Positions 45,917 through 57,700 of a stretch of DNA of 64,000 nucleotides are shown piece by piece; the stretch's first letter is position 1, and every line of letters begins with the position of its first letter. The stretch is taken from NCBI GenBank assembly GCA_030272585.1, contig BSYQ01000011.1, forward strand, positions 682,001 through 746,000. The letters are read 5' to 3'. The notes below the pieces were generated by a model, which saw only the letters and a list, made by a program, of their open reading frames with translations, was not told the origin of the DNA and did no database searches. A program made the position numbers and the translations under genes. The DNA comes from Bryopsis sp. KO-2023 (taxonomy: Eukaryota; Chlorophyta; Ulvophyceae; Bryopsidales; Bryopsidaceae).

Positions 45917-48689
45917 AATTCGTTAACTGCGCAGTCTGCAAGTCCCCTGGGGGACCGTCCCCCTCGTCGCCTAGCGGGCCACCTGCAGCACTGCTCACCT
46001 TCTCCTCAAGGCCTCCAGAATTTCCTGCACCAGTGTCCCTGCCTGGACCACCACCTGCAGAAATTCCATCCACCAGACTTACTTCTCCGTGTTGCGGCTG
46101 CACCGGCACTCCAACTACGGAATGGACTCCGCGCCCATAGGCTACCCTCCCCTGAGGTAACACCCTGTGTGAGTGGCTACGCCGGCCTTCTCACACTCCA
46201 CTTCTGTCCTCCTTCGCCTCTTTTCTCACTCCTGCAAGTCCTCGCTGGACTTCCATCCCCGCGAAAACTTGGGGCTGAGCAACTTTCTTGAGGGATGCTG
46301 ATCTTAGCTTCCCCGCTCAGTTGTCCTACATGAGTGTATGCTTCCCATGGCACTCCACTCATGCACCATCTCCTCAGATGTAGCTACACATGGCTTTTCA
46401 TCTGCAAGAGATATCTGCAAGTCTTGCTCTCTTTTTCTCACTTCACAACCCATAAGCACCACCTGGTGCTATCACCTTAAACTCTTTCCTTTGTTTTCTC
46501 TTTTCAACTTGTACTCTTCTCGTAAAAAGCACCTAACTATAATGTGGTTGCACAAGGATATAAAATCTACCACATTTCACTTTCCTTCTTTTTCCTCCTG
46601 TTTTTACTTTAATAAATCAGCAAAATACTGAGTGCACCTCTTTCTTTTGTCACAACGAACCACTAAGTACATTATGGCAGTCCAAACACAAAATCTGCCA
46701 CAGTTTCTTTGTGTAAAGAATGCATGAAAACTTCAGGTGACTCCAGCATATCACTAATATACTTTCTATCGCCAACAGGATAGAAACTCTACCAAAATAA
46801 CTATCAGAAATGTACTCCCTTTGAAAATCAGCAACCACTCTGCATCCAAATGAAAAAGGAAGAACAGAACTATACCAAACAAGCAAAGAAAACTTCTCTT
46901 TTGTTCAGCCATCTGCCCTTTAGACTGCTGCCCTTTTTCTGTGCCTCAAGAGTACTACTGCTAGTTCAATAACTGACCTGAAATTTTCTGGAAACCTGAA
47001 TAAACTTCCAGAATGAGATATATCCTGAAAACCTATTTTCCAACACCTCAAAGACACGTAACCAAGAGTGTAACCAGAAATTTCTTTTCTCTAAGACCAA
47101 GCTTCTTCAATCAACTCTGCTACCACCAAAGTCTTGTTGAAATAAAAACCTGAGTACCGAGAAAATGCTGCCATCTACCAATGAAAATACCCTCCTAATC
47201 AATGGGTAGGATGTGGCTGTTTTAACACTTCATCCTCCCCATCTGATTTCTTTTCTCTTTGAAAGACAATCAGTATTTTCAAACAGCTTAATTTCCAGAA
47301 TTTCCTAGACTACCTTTGAAAATTCAGTCTCTAACAATACTACCACAATTGAGTATTGTTCCCTTCCAGAAAATTCTCTAATCACTAGCAACTGTTTTCT
47401 GCTCAATAAGGGGCATCCTTTAACAAAATAATCTGCCCTCATAGCAATGTATCCGACTGAAAACTTTCTGCTAGCGGAAAATAGAAGATGTCCTATTTCA
47501 GAACACCCATAATAGAAGAAAAGATCAGCTACTGCTGTACCAAACATTTCTTCAATTCACCACTATCACTCAGCCTACTAAAGAAGAGTTCCATGGACCT
47601 ATTGGTCCCTTCAAAAATCTACATCTTTTTTTGACTTGCCAAGCAAGGCTGCCACAGAAAAATACCTTGCCAACACACCTAATATCTGCCCTGCCAACAA
47701 CAGAAAATGATCTGCCACTGATCTATAAAAAGACTGATATTCTGTCACTTGTCCCACCAAACAACAGAAAATAATCTGCCACTAGTCTATTATAGAACGA
47801 AAACTTCATGTCATTGACATTCTTCTGAGAATAGCCTGCCACTGGTCTATTCAGAAATCAGAGCAATATACCATAGGGTCCATCAAGAAAAAGACAAGAC
47901 AACCCTTCAACAGAAACACAAACACTATACCTCAACTGACCAATAGATTAGAACTGAAAGGTGCCTTAGCTTTCTGCAAGCAACTCTAAAATAAGTTCTG
48001 ACCTTCAGTTCTCCTCAATTCAAGTTCAGAAACGACTCTGAAAAATTCCCTCAAGCTATTGTGCATTCACTGAAACACCTGAAAATGTTCCCACAATCAA
48101 CACAAATGTAGCAAGTGTTCCTGATGTACAAACATCCAAAATATGTATGCACAATCACATCAAAGCTGATGTGACACATGTTCTGACCTGCCACTAAAGC
48201 CAAGAATTTTTCCACTGCAACCTTCAACACTCTGAAATGATAAGTCACCACTACTGCTCAAATCCACTGAGCCAAGGATAAATCTCCACTAACAAATGCA
48301 CAAATCCAAGCAAACAAGGAGGAACTCCTGATCAGAGAAATCCTAACTTCTGACCAATAAAGCTGTCAAATATCACCACCAGACTTTTCAAACAATAAAT
48401 CAAAACTTCCCTGAAAAATCTGCATGGTCTCAAAGACTCTTTCCAGAATTTTCACCACTGACTTGTAATCAATCAAAGCCTTTCAGAACATCTCCCTCAC
48501 TTCAGCCTGAAAATTTGACTGCAACTCTGAAATCGTTTATAAAGTGATCAAACATCTTTTCCAGAATGTGTACTGCAATCAGAAGATCATAGATCACCTG
48601 ATCCTGAAATCAATCTGAAGTTCACTACTTCTAAAGTCACTTCAATCAACCAACGAAATGATCAGATCACTCAAATGTAACCCTGCAAG

Positions 48690-49810
48690 CACGTAACACT
48701 CTTGCACCTCACGTCTGCGCTCAACTTACGCTCAATCTGCGCTCAACCTGAGTCAGTTAAGCGATGCCTGCATCAGTCGCACTCACTGCGTACACTGCAA
48801 CTCTTCCTGATCGCAGCAACTTAATGTGTGCTGCGCACTTCTCACTCTCGCATACAACCTGCCACGTTCTGTGCAAGTCCATCCGATCCTGCACCTTGTG
48901 CCGACCTTGCACAGAGCTGCGCGTTCCTGCGTCAGCTGCGCGATCCCTGCATCAGCTGTTCCTTCAATCCACACGCAGTCCCAACATCGTCTGCGAACTT
49001 CCATCAAAAGCTGCACAGTTCCATAAACACTGCGCAGTCCCTGCATCCTGCATAGGCTGCCCAGCCTGCATCTGCGCGAAATGTCCCATCGACATTGCAA
49101 TCCGCTGCACGCAGCGTAACTCTGTCGTCTGCAGTGCAATTTCGCATGTGCAGCGCTTTCCTGTGGCTGCTGCGCGTCATATCATCAACTTACGCAGTGC
49201 CAACATTCGCTGCGCACTTCCAGCAAAACCTGCGCACGTTCTGTCTGCGACGCAATCCTGCACGCGGTACATTTCCATATTCGCTGCGCAACCTTGTATC
49301 AACAGCGTAATTCCACATCTGCGGTACAACTCTGCATCTGCGGCGCAATCCTGGATCTGATGCGCATTCCTGGATCTGCTGCGCAGTTCTACACCTGCGA
49401 CGCAATCCTCCAAATGCTGCGCCACCCAACGTCTCCTGCGACGCTGCACATAGTCGTGCTGCGCTTGACAATGCTGCGCGTCTGTGTGTGTGCTGCGCTT
49501 CTACATACTCTAATGTATTGCCTGCGCTCTACACATCACTTCTGCGAAATCTGTCTGCCGCAGTGTTCTTACACACACTGCGCCCATTCTACTCCTGGCG
49601 CTGATTCAGCGACTTTCCTTCACACAGCACACTCGAACACTCCAATAGATAACTGCAAATCTGCAAAGCACTGGCGTTTGTCTGCCTTGCAAACCTCTGC
49701 TTTGCACTGTGCTGTGTGCCTGCTAGTGTCCTGCGCCTCTGCGCCATCTCACTGCGCGCCTGCCGCGCATACTGCTGTCTCTGCAGCCTGCCAGGCTCGT
49801 TTGTGATCTT
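48690..49810. repeat. TGCGC-dense 5' leader of the LTR element
   Basis: CTGCGC/TGCGCA words recur every 10-40 bp over more than 1 kb, in contrast to the CTGAAA-rich remainder of the element. It lies next to the primer-binding site, so it would be the untranslated leader of the element RNA. No protein frame is convincing. Confidence 0.55.
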
Positions 49811-49817
49811 GTCACAA

Positions 49818-49833
49818 GCCTGCTCCGAAACCA
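49818..49833 (-). other. Putative primer-binding site
   Basis: Directly after the LTR end (one T between) the minus strand reads TGGTTTCGGAGCAGGC. It starts TGG, as needed to pair with a tRNA CCA end, and matches 10 of the first 12 bases of the plant initiator-tRNA-Met site TGGTATCAGAGC; the true tRNA is not settled. Confidence 0.65.
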
Positions 49834-49834
49834 A

Positions 49835-50485
49835 TGTAACGAATCTGCCCTGCAGATCGCTTTTTCTGCTTCAAGTCCATTGAAGACTGCGACCCTGCCG
49901 GTCTGCCAGTCTGAACTGCCGTTCTATTGAACGACCATGGGAGAGACACTTGAACCTAGCAAGGTTCAAGGGCGAGATCAGGTTCCAAACTAAGGTTAGG
50001 TTAAGTTACAAGAATGTCCAAACCCCAACAACTTATACCGTTTCTTCCAACCCTGATCCAAACTGATCCTAAGCCATAACATCAGTCTGCATCAGTGTTG
50101 CAGACCATCAAACTACCAAGTTCCTTTCAGTCCCCTTTCATGACATGCAGCCTCAGACACCTTGCACGGTACTGCGGTCCTGAGTCTGCCACCTAAGACC
50201 TTCTAGAACCTTGTGCCTGCCAGCTCTGCAGCCCACGTTCTGCAACGCTGCCAGCACCTGTCTGCCATCAGCAACCCTGTCAGCCCGACTACTCTGCCAC
50301 TTCGTCAGTCTGCCAATCTGCTGACTACCAGTCCTTTAGTCTGCAGGTCTGAAGGACCTGAACCATTCCTGCTTCTGCAGAATCATAGCAGTCAACCTGC
50401 AGCCTAATCTGTCAGCCCAATCACTGCCAGTTCTGCAAGCCTGCAGGTCTGCCTGAATCGCCTTTGATTCTGCCGAATCACTACA
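49835..50485 (-). repeat. Right LTR (5' LTR in element orientation)
   Basis: Same 651 bp as 41134-41784, offset 8,701 bp, followed by target duplication CCTTC. Confidence 0.95.
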
Positions 50486-50490
50486 CCTTC

Positions 50491-51492
50491 CTTTACCTCC
50501 CCCTACCTCCCCCTTCCTTCCTCTACCTTCCCTTTCTTTTTCACCCCCTCTACCTTCCCTTTTTTTCCTCTGTCCTCTACCTTCCTCTACCTCCCCCTCT
50601 CCTTTCCTTTTTTTTCTTTCCCCTTTCCTTTTTTTTCTGGTTCCTTTTTTTCTGGCCATTTCTTTCTGGCCATTTTTTTCGTTGTTTTTTTTTTTTCTGG
50701 CTGCTTTTTTTTCCTCCTCCTTTGGCGGATTCACACCTAACCCGGGTTACACACACAAACACACAAAAAAAGACAGCAACAAAAAACAACAAAAAACAAC
50801 AACAAAGAAACGAACAAACAAACAGACCTTTATCCGCAGGTGGAATGCTGTAAGAATTCCACCAGAATTCTTCTCGTTCCCCCTCAACACTCGATGGTTC
50901 TTCCAGCCACTGCAGTTAATGCACATCAAAGATCAACAAACAGAAATTTAAGAAATTGGACAAATTTCCACTCTTTATTCTGTCGCTCCTTATCTGAGGA
51001 AATAAAACACTTGGCTCCATGAGACTACCAGCGACAACAGAATTAAGACACAAATACAACAAAGCACTGGAATAACATCAAAATATGGATAATTGCAACC
51101 AGCGCCACAAAACAAGCCACAGATGTCTACCATGTGTGGACGCCTGGACTGCTGCTCTGCTCCTGCCAACGTGCCTGGTCCGTTCTGGGTGCCCGACTCC
51201 TTTAGTCATCCCCGACAAGTCCGTTGATCACAGACGACATGCCTGGGTTGAACTCCCCTGTTCAGAATCACAGCAAGGATTGAGAAGAAGACACTCACAC
51301 ACATTCAGAAATCGGACAAATCAATTCCAATATCTACTGCAGCTTTTTAACAAAACCTTTCCTGAAAATGGTGGGGTTATTTGGAGATTTCAGTGTTCGC
51401 AGACAACAATTAAAATTCAATCGATGCAGGAGAGCTTAAGCAATCTATTGCCACCTGGCACCCCCCCAAAAAAATTTGTTTCGGGAGGTCGA
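50491..51492. other. Pyrimidine-rich tract and 3' flank of ankyrin-like gene
   Basis: CTCCC/TTTTTC-rich sequence to about 50720 continues the tract interrupted by the LTR element. AATAAA on the minus strand (50974-50979) is a possible polyadenylation signal. A minus-strand piece, 51263 down to 51207 (acceptor CTGAACAG, then EFNPGMSSVINGLVGDD and a stop), may be a further last exon. Confidence 0.4.
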
Positions 51493-52096
51493 TCAGCGTT
51501 CCGTATATTGCGCCCCATGCAAGTTTTCATCGCAAGCCAGAAGTTGCTCCATGGCAGAAAAGTGCCCAAATCGGGCGGCAAAGCGCAAGGCAGTCTCCCC
51601 CCTGGTGTCAGCAGCAAGGTGTCCGGGCGAAACCTTCCTCCTACCAGACTCAGTTTGGGCCTCTTTTCAGAATCTGCACACCGCTAGCACCACAACCACA
51701 GAAAACAACAAAAAACAACATACAAACATAACAATAAACAAAGATAACAAGAAGCAAAGAACCCTCACTTCCACTTTGGCCTGATCGCCATCTGAATCCT
51801 CTTCCATATCCTCCACATTCTCTTTTCTCCTTCCTTGCTCGTTTGGACTTCAGCATCGCTGGCTCCTCCGCACAGGAAGCTGCATCCTTCTGTCCAAAAA
51901 GAAAGGAAGGGGGGGGTATTTAGCTTTTGTTTTTTGCTTTAGTATTCGGACGAAGGGGCAGTTTCCCATCCACAGCCTTTCTGGTTAAAAAGAAAAGAAA
52001 GGGGGGTTTGACCTTGCACTTACGGCTTTTTTTCCGTTGTGCCTTCCTCCTTGAAACATCGAGTCCCTGCCTCGGTATTTTCTCCTCGAAACTTGC
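51493..52096 (-). CDS. Ankyrin-repeat-like protein fragment, 3 candidate exons
   Basis: Exons 52096-52024, 51847-51769 and 51660-51493 can be joined in phase to a hydrophilic Lys/Glu-rich stretch (NVEDMEEDSDGDQAKVE) followed by AADTRGETALRFAARFGHFS and AMEQLLAC, a recognisable ankyrin repeat (D..G.TAL..AA..GH....LL), then TGA. The acceptors of exons 2 and 3 (CTGAAG, AAGAG) are weak, and other frames of exon 2 are open too, so the model is tentative. The 5' end was not found. It may be a small gene or another truncated gene piece, as its neighbours are. Confidence 0.4.
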
Positions 52097-53054
52097 CTGA
52101 ATGCGTTCGAAAAACAAACTCACCCAGGATCACATGTTGGCTAGTATTTACTCCGACGCTCGCACAAGGTATTGAAAGCCTGAACTCTAACCCCCCCCCC
52201 CGCCGATCAGTGAAGATTGAGAGGTGATGAACGTGTAAATATATATAATATATATAGACAATTCTGCACTTGGCAGTGAAGAAATAAACAATGCTGAGAT
52301 GGACTTAACAAGAAGGAGAAAACAAGATTTGAAAAAACAGGAAAAGGGGAGCTTGCGCTTCTAATTTTGCTGAAGTTCCAAGTGCAAGAAACAATGATGA
52401 ATAAAAGCAGGATGGGAATCGAACCCAACTTTCTGACCACACAACTTTTCTTTTTTTGCATTATCATTGTTTTTTTTTGGTTTGTACACCTCACGAAAAG
52501 TATCCTTGTCTCTTTTTTCACTGCAACCATGGATGACCCCCTCCAAAAATTGAATGCCATCTGCCTTTTCAAGACTCATGTGCCTATAACTTCAGCACTC
52601 TTCAGTTCATCCAACCGGCCTGAACCCCATCCATAGCAACCATCCGTTCAGCCATTATCTGTGCTTTCATTCATGGTAACCCCGGTTCTTGCATTGCTTC
52701 TTTAAAAAAATTCTGGTGCTTAAGACCCCTGAATATTGGCTCACCCTGGGAAGACTGTTGGGATGTTGAAACCAATTCACTTTTTTGTTACTTTGAAATA
52801 GCAAAATGCAGCTCTGATGGCCACACACCCCGACTTTCAATTCTTGACTACAGGAGTTCAAATACCACAATTCTTTTTGTACAAGAAGAAAAAAACAAAC
52901 CCCCTCATGCCCTAACTATACAATGCATCAGCCAGCCTCCTCAGAACTCATTCCAGACACATGTTTGCCATCCTTGTTTGAGTTTCCAGGTTTTTTGGCT
53001 ACACTGCCTCAACATTTTTATCACACTTTTTTTTCCAGCTCAATCGATTCTCAC
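52097..53054. other. No gene seen; one tRNA B-box-like motif
   Basis: Minus strand GGTTCGATTCC at 52425-52415 matches the tRNA T-loop/B-box consensus, but no matching A-box or cloverleaf is present. A short TA run lies at about 52240. Confidence 0.4.
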
Positions 53055-53665
53055 CTGACCACCATCTTCATGTAGATTGCCTCTCCTGGTTGGAGCCTCA
53101 TGACGAATCCGTTCCTCATGCCTTCGGCTGCATACAGAGGAGCAGGGGAGGGTTTCAACTGGATTCGAACCTGGGATCCAACAGACACAACCCCTCACTC
53201 GGTCATGCATCCAAGCCGTAGATTGACTAAACCAATACTTGCAGGGGGAAATTGCAAGGACAAATTCTGTGATGCCTGTTTGATGGAAAGGAGAAGCGCA
53301 CAAAATCATTGACACAAACCATTGGGGAAAAAACACATCAAAATGGGGGTGAACAAAGTCAAACAGACACACCCACCTCTGCTTTTCTTTCGTTCAAAGC
53401 TTTTCCATCTTTCAGGATGAATGGAACTCCGTCCCATCTGTCGTTTTTCACGTACATAACGCAGGAAGCAAAGGTCGGGGTTTTCGACCCCTTTGGAACG
53501 GTTTCGTCGTCCAGATACAGGCTCATCCATTGCAGAAACGTATTGACCGAGAACCGTTTCCTCTGGTACGATCGGGGGTATGGATCGGAGCACTCTGAGT
53601 TTTTCGTCACGAATGTCATCGGGATGCAGGCTGACAAGTTTCTCCATTCCTAGCAAGGCCATGAC
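53055..53665 (-). pseudogene. G6PD: Glucose-6-phosphate dehydrogenase fragment, frameshifted
   Basis: Exon 53665-53377 encodes [25 protein letters not shown] and, after a frame change, [18 protein letters not shown] and [20 protein letters not shown], unmistakably the C-terminal part of G6PDH (oxidative pentose phosphate pathway). The frame changes near 53528 between GQY...DEP and YLDDE, one base off; the exon is 289 nt. Exon 53127-53055 gives GFVMRLQPGEAIYMK. The roughly 18 residues expected between them are absent, and neither the N-terminal two thirds nor the conserved C-terminus is present. So it is a broken, partial copy. Confidence 0.85.
53161..53241 (-). other. tRNA-like element (A-box and B-box)
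   Basis: On the minus strand TGGTTTAGTCAA (A-box-like, near 53241-53226) precedes GGTTCGAATCC (perfect B-box, 53171-53161), with CTTGG...CCGAG able to form an anticodon-like stem around TGCATGA. The acceptor and T stems do not pair, so this is a degenerate tRNA or SINE head, not a working tRNA. It lies within the G6PDH fragment's intron. Confidence 0.45.
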
Positions 53666-54014
53666 CTTCGTTTGGGAAAAAAAGATGGTAATGAAAAAGA
53701 ACAACCAGATTACATCCAGGGGCTTGGTTCGAAGATTTCCAAAATTGTTTGTAAAACATAACTGGTTGGATGGAGAAACAATTGGCAGAATGTGAGTGCA
53801 ACAAGATCAGTTTTTTTGTGGCTCGCACCTTTTAGTCACATAAGAGCCACCATCCTCTGAGAGAGCTTCAATAAAAACTGTTCCCTCCATGCAACGACTG
53901 ATTTCTCAACGAAACTATGGAGTCCAAAAATATGTGTTTTTTGGAGAACCAAGGGAGGATATCATATCGATGAAATCCTCTGATGCATCAGAGAGGATTT
54001 AACAGCCTTCGTAC

Positions 54015-54654
54015 CTGGAGCAGATGGTTCTGGATGATATCCCTGATGATTCCAAATTGATCAAAGTCCTCCACCATAGCCAAGGCACTGTAGCCAGCTT
54101 TTTGCACTTGTTTATTTTTGTCCAGAACGCACGTCAACAGGCCATTAAAACAGCAAACCTGGAAAAAGCATGCCACAAATCATGCATCAGCCTGTCTTTG
54201 TTGTTTCCTTTGTTCTCTCCTGTCTATTTGTTTGCTTTAAAAAAAATGGACAAGAAAACAAGACCCCGAGGCTCAATGTAAGGATTAGATGGTGCACAGC
54301 AGATGCCCACAAGCATTGGGAAATTATGCACACTTGGTCGAACTTTTTCCCAAGGTAACCTGTAGCTTGTTCTTTCGAAACACGCATCACCTGTTGGCCA
54401 CCATTTGTCTCATCCGTAGCTGTTGCCACACTATCGGCTGCAAGACCGTTAGCAGCCCATCCCCGAAAACCTCGGAAAGCAGATCCAAGCCGGCCGCACT
54501 ACATTTCCTCAACGTCCAGGCGCCATTTCCTTTCTCGTCTTGGGAACCGGTGGCCTCGGCTTCTCCTCTTCCGTCCTGCATGGATGGGCTGCAGCCTGCA
54601 GGTCTTTTCGGTTTCCTCCGAGCCACAGCCACAGCAATAACCACGGCCACAAGC
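54015..54654 (-). pseudogene. Transportin (karyopherin-beta2) fragment, 2 exons
   Basis: Exon about 54654-54391 encodes GAWTLRKCSAAGLDLLSEVF after an acidic linker, and exon 54158-54015 encodes NGLLTCVLDKNKQVQKAGYS followed by ALAMVEDF. Both match consecutive HEAT repeats of transportin-1, the importer of M9-type nuclear cargo (family: WNLRKCSAAA... and LDxNKRVQEAACSAFA). About 75 residues normally lying between them, including the GAIAEGC repeat, are not found in the 232-bp gap, and nothing N-terminal or C-terminal is present: the N-terminal side runs into duplication copy 2 at 54739, the other into the G6PDH piece. Hence a truncated remnant. Confidence 0.8.
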
Positions 54655-54738
54655 CTAAGAAAACGGGAAAAAAAACTATTGGCCCCGCAGAACGAAGAGT
54701 TTATTATGAAGCCCGCCCGACAGGCAACAGCAGTCACC

Positions 54739-57700
54739 GGCAATATCCCCAAAAACCCCTAAAAACGTCCCCAAAAACCCCTAAATCTCAGTCCGTCTCT
54801 CGACCTGTGTGTCATGCCCCGTCGTCGGACCAGTATCACACCCGCGCCCCACTGTTGATCCCGCAACAAACCCAACATCCACGCGCGCTGGATTCGCCTG
54901 CGCACCTCGAACGACTTCTACAGAACATCGATCTTTGCGCAACGTTGCGACTGTTCAAAACACCAAAAGAAACAGTCTGTAAAAAATTAAAGTTATTTCA
55001 TTGAGTTATGGCCCCTACACAAGCCACTGAAGTCACAGTAGTACCTTGACTTCCAGCTCCTACAACCCTAAAAACAGGCCTCCACTAAACAGGCTTTGAC
55101 AGTATCTAAACATTATCTGATGACCTTACAATTTTGACACAACCTGGATATATGTACTGGCTACACTGTGTTAAACTTTCAGGATATTACACCCAGTAAC
55201 TGATGAGTTATTGATGATTTAGTGAGTTCTTGTCAAACGGGCTGTGGGTTTCTAGCAAAATCTTAATTATTTTCACCACTTTTTCTCGCACATTCTACCC
55301 AAACCAGGTTTGGATGTGCTCAGATGGACCTAAACGTTTGCATGTGTCTGGACAACTACATTATACACATGCTAATCACAATCTCACAATCCATTCATGA
55401 ATTCACTGAAAAGTTATTAAGGATTTAGAGAGGGAAATCCTCTATAAAATGGAATTAAATTCCATTATGCTAAACTGAAATGACCTAAATGTGCTCAGAT
55501 GGATCTAACCTTTTGCATGTGTATGGACCACTTTTGTATATAGGTCCTGATAAAATTTTAGATCCAACGTAAATGTATGTTATGCGTTATGGGGAGTTTT
55601 CATTCGTGGAAATCCCTGTTTTCCAGAGGCCATAATATATTACGTAATACATATGGGTTTTTGCCCTTTGGTCACAATGGAGATGTTAGTATAGAATTCA
55701 TCCTTTCAAAGTTTCACAATCATCCATGCTTTGGGTGATAAGATATAGGGGGCTGAAGTGGATAGATTTCTGTTATTCCCACCTCCCTAAAGGACTTAGA
55801 ATATTTTGACTCAAATAGGGGCTGCCTCAGAAAAAGGGCCATAACTCAGCCCATACTCCATGTTTTTCACCCCAGTTTTTTTTTGTGGACAGATAAACAC
55901 ATTTTGCATCTTTCACCGAACTTTCACAGAAAAATAGTTAGTCATAGATGAGCTATATTTAGAAAACCACTACAGAAATCGGTTTTCCTTACCTCATGAT
56001 GACTAAATAACATTGGAGTTCATTGAAACTTGGCAGAAAACATCACACACATGTCATACACATGCTCACAAAATTTTAGATCAATCAGATCACATTTGAT
56101 CCGATCAAGGAGACGTTTCGTTCGGAGAGGGTTGTTGGGGTCTTTAGACGGACATTAGGCTTTACGCCAGTTAATCTGTTCAGTTCTGGTATTACGTAAT
56201 CGGATGAAGCTGAAATCTTACAGGAATGTTCTTTGTGGTCATGCAACATGCCATGTAAAATTTCAGATTCATCTGAAGTCATTTAGATTGGTTCGTACGG
56301 GATTTTCTGCATGTTAGTCGGGGTATAATCGGGGGCTGAAACTCCAGATCCTTCATATCTCTTGGGATTGCTTTGAAATTTTGATGGTGATTGAAAGACA
56401 CATATATGAAGCTCCTCCAAAAAGTTCATGGTGATTGGATCATTGAGCTCAGAGTTATGAGCTCTTTTCATTCGGGAAATCAGCGTTTTCGAGGGCTGAT
56501 AACATATCACGTAATGAATAGTTTTCTTTTAAATTTGGTCACCGTTTGGATATTAACATAGGCTTTATCCTTCCAGAGTTGCACATGCGTTGATGCATTG
56601 TGTGGGGAGATATTGAGGGCTGAAGTGGACAGATTTCTGTGATTCCCCCCCCCCCCTAAAGGACTCGGATATTTTTACAGGGGTGGGTTGGTTGAGTGGC
56701 CGACGGACGGTATGACTTGTGTAATGTGGAGGAGTTGGATTGATTGAATTGGACTTCACTAAAGGATTGGATTTGATTAGAGGATTGTTGGGAGTTAGTG
56801 GAGAAACGGTTGGATTCGAACCCCCAAGCCCGGTGACCGTTTGATTGAGAGACCGAGATTTTGGTCTATTTTTTTTTTCTTTGCTTGCTTGCTTGATGGA
56901 TGGATGGATTTCCCCCCCTTCCCTCCCCCTTCCTTCCTCCCCTTCCTCTACCTCCCCCTTCCTCCCCCTTCCTCCCCTTCTGTAACGAATCTGCCCTGCA
57001 GATCGCTTTTTCTGCTTCAAGTCCATTGAAGACTGCGACCCTGCCGGTCTGCCAGTCTGAACTGCCGTTCTATTGAACGACCATGGGAGAGACACTTGAA
57101 CCTAGCAAGGTTCAAGGGCGAGATCAGGTTCCAAACTAAGGTTAGGTTAAGTTACAAGAATGTCCAAACCCCAACAACTTATACCGTTTCTTCCAACCCT
57201 GATCCAAACTGATCCTAAGCCATAACATCAGTCTGCATCAGTGTTGCAGACCATCAAACTACCAAGTTCCTTTCAGTCCCCTTTCATGACATGCAGCCTC
57301 AGACACCTTGCACGGTACTGCGGTCCTGAGTCTGCCACCTAAGACCTTCTAGAACCTTGTGCCTGCCAGCTCTGCAGCCCACGTTCTGCAACGCTGCCAG
57401 CACCTGTCTGCCATCAGCAACCCTGTCAGCCCGACTACTCTGCCACTTCGTCAGTCTGCCAATCTGCTGACTACCAGTCCTTTAGTCTGCAGGTCTGAAG
57501 GACCTGAACCATTCCTGCTTCTGCAGAATCATAGCAGTCAACCTGCAGCCTAATCTGTCAGCCCAATCACTGCCAGTTCTGCAAGCCTGCAGGTCTGCCT
57601 GAATCGCCTTTGATTCTGCCGAATCACTACATTCCTCCCCATCTAGTTGGCAGTAGTCCCTTACTGCCCTAAGAGAACGATAACAACCTTGTCCCTTGGA

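Larger units (their letters stand above)
38892..48153 (+). repeat. Large direct duplication, copy 1 (visible part 9,262 bp)
   Basis: Identical, as far as I could see, to 54739-64000 at a constant offset of 15,847 bp. The left boundary is sharp: GGCAATATCC follows TTTCAG here and TCACC in copy 2. The right end cannot be seen, because copy 2 runs off the window. Confidence 0.95.
41134..50485 (-). mobile_element. Non-autonomous LTR retrotransposon (LARD-like), 9,352 bp
   Basis: Two 651-bp direct LTRs bounded by TG...CA enclose 8,050 bp; both sides carry the 5-bp target duplication CCTTC (41129-41133 and 50486-50490). A polypurine tract abuts the left LTR and a primer-binding-like site abuts the right LTR, both on the minus strand, so the element reads right to left. 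The inside has no frame over about 230 codons and nothing like gag, protease, reverse transcriptase, RNase H or integrase. It is strongly biased in composition, with CTGC and CTGAAA words all over the plus strand. This fits a large retrotransposon derivative that borrows enzymes. No difference was noticed between its LTRs, which implies recent insertion. Confidence 0.9.

Noticed and set aside
48764..49806. 198- and 170-codon frames in the LTR element
   Set aside because: Cys/Ala-rich artefacts of the TGCGC-dense sequence; no gag or pol motifs.
52381..52480. tRNA gene on the minus strand
   Set aside because: Only the B-box is present; no A-box, acceptor stem or anticodon arm can be drawn.
54187..54380. 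Missing transportin exon in the gap between the two fragments
   Set aside because: A splice-bounded frame exists (starts YLGKKFDQVC) but does not resemble the expected HEAT repeat.
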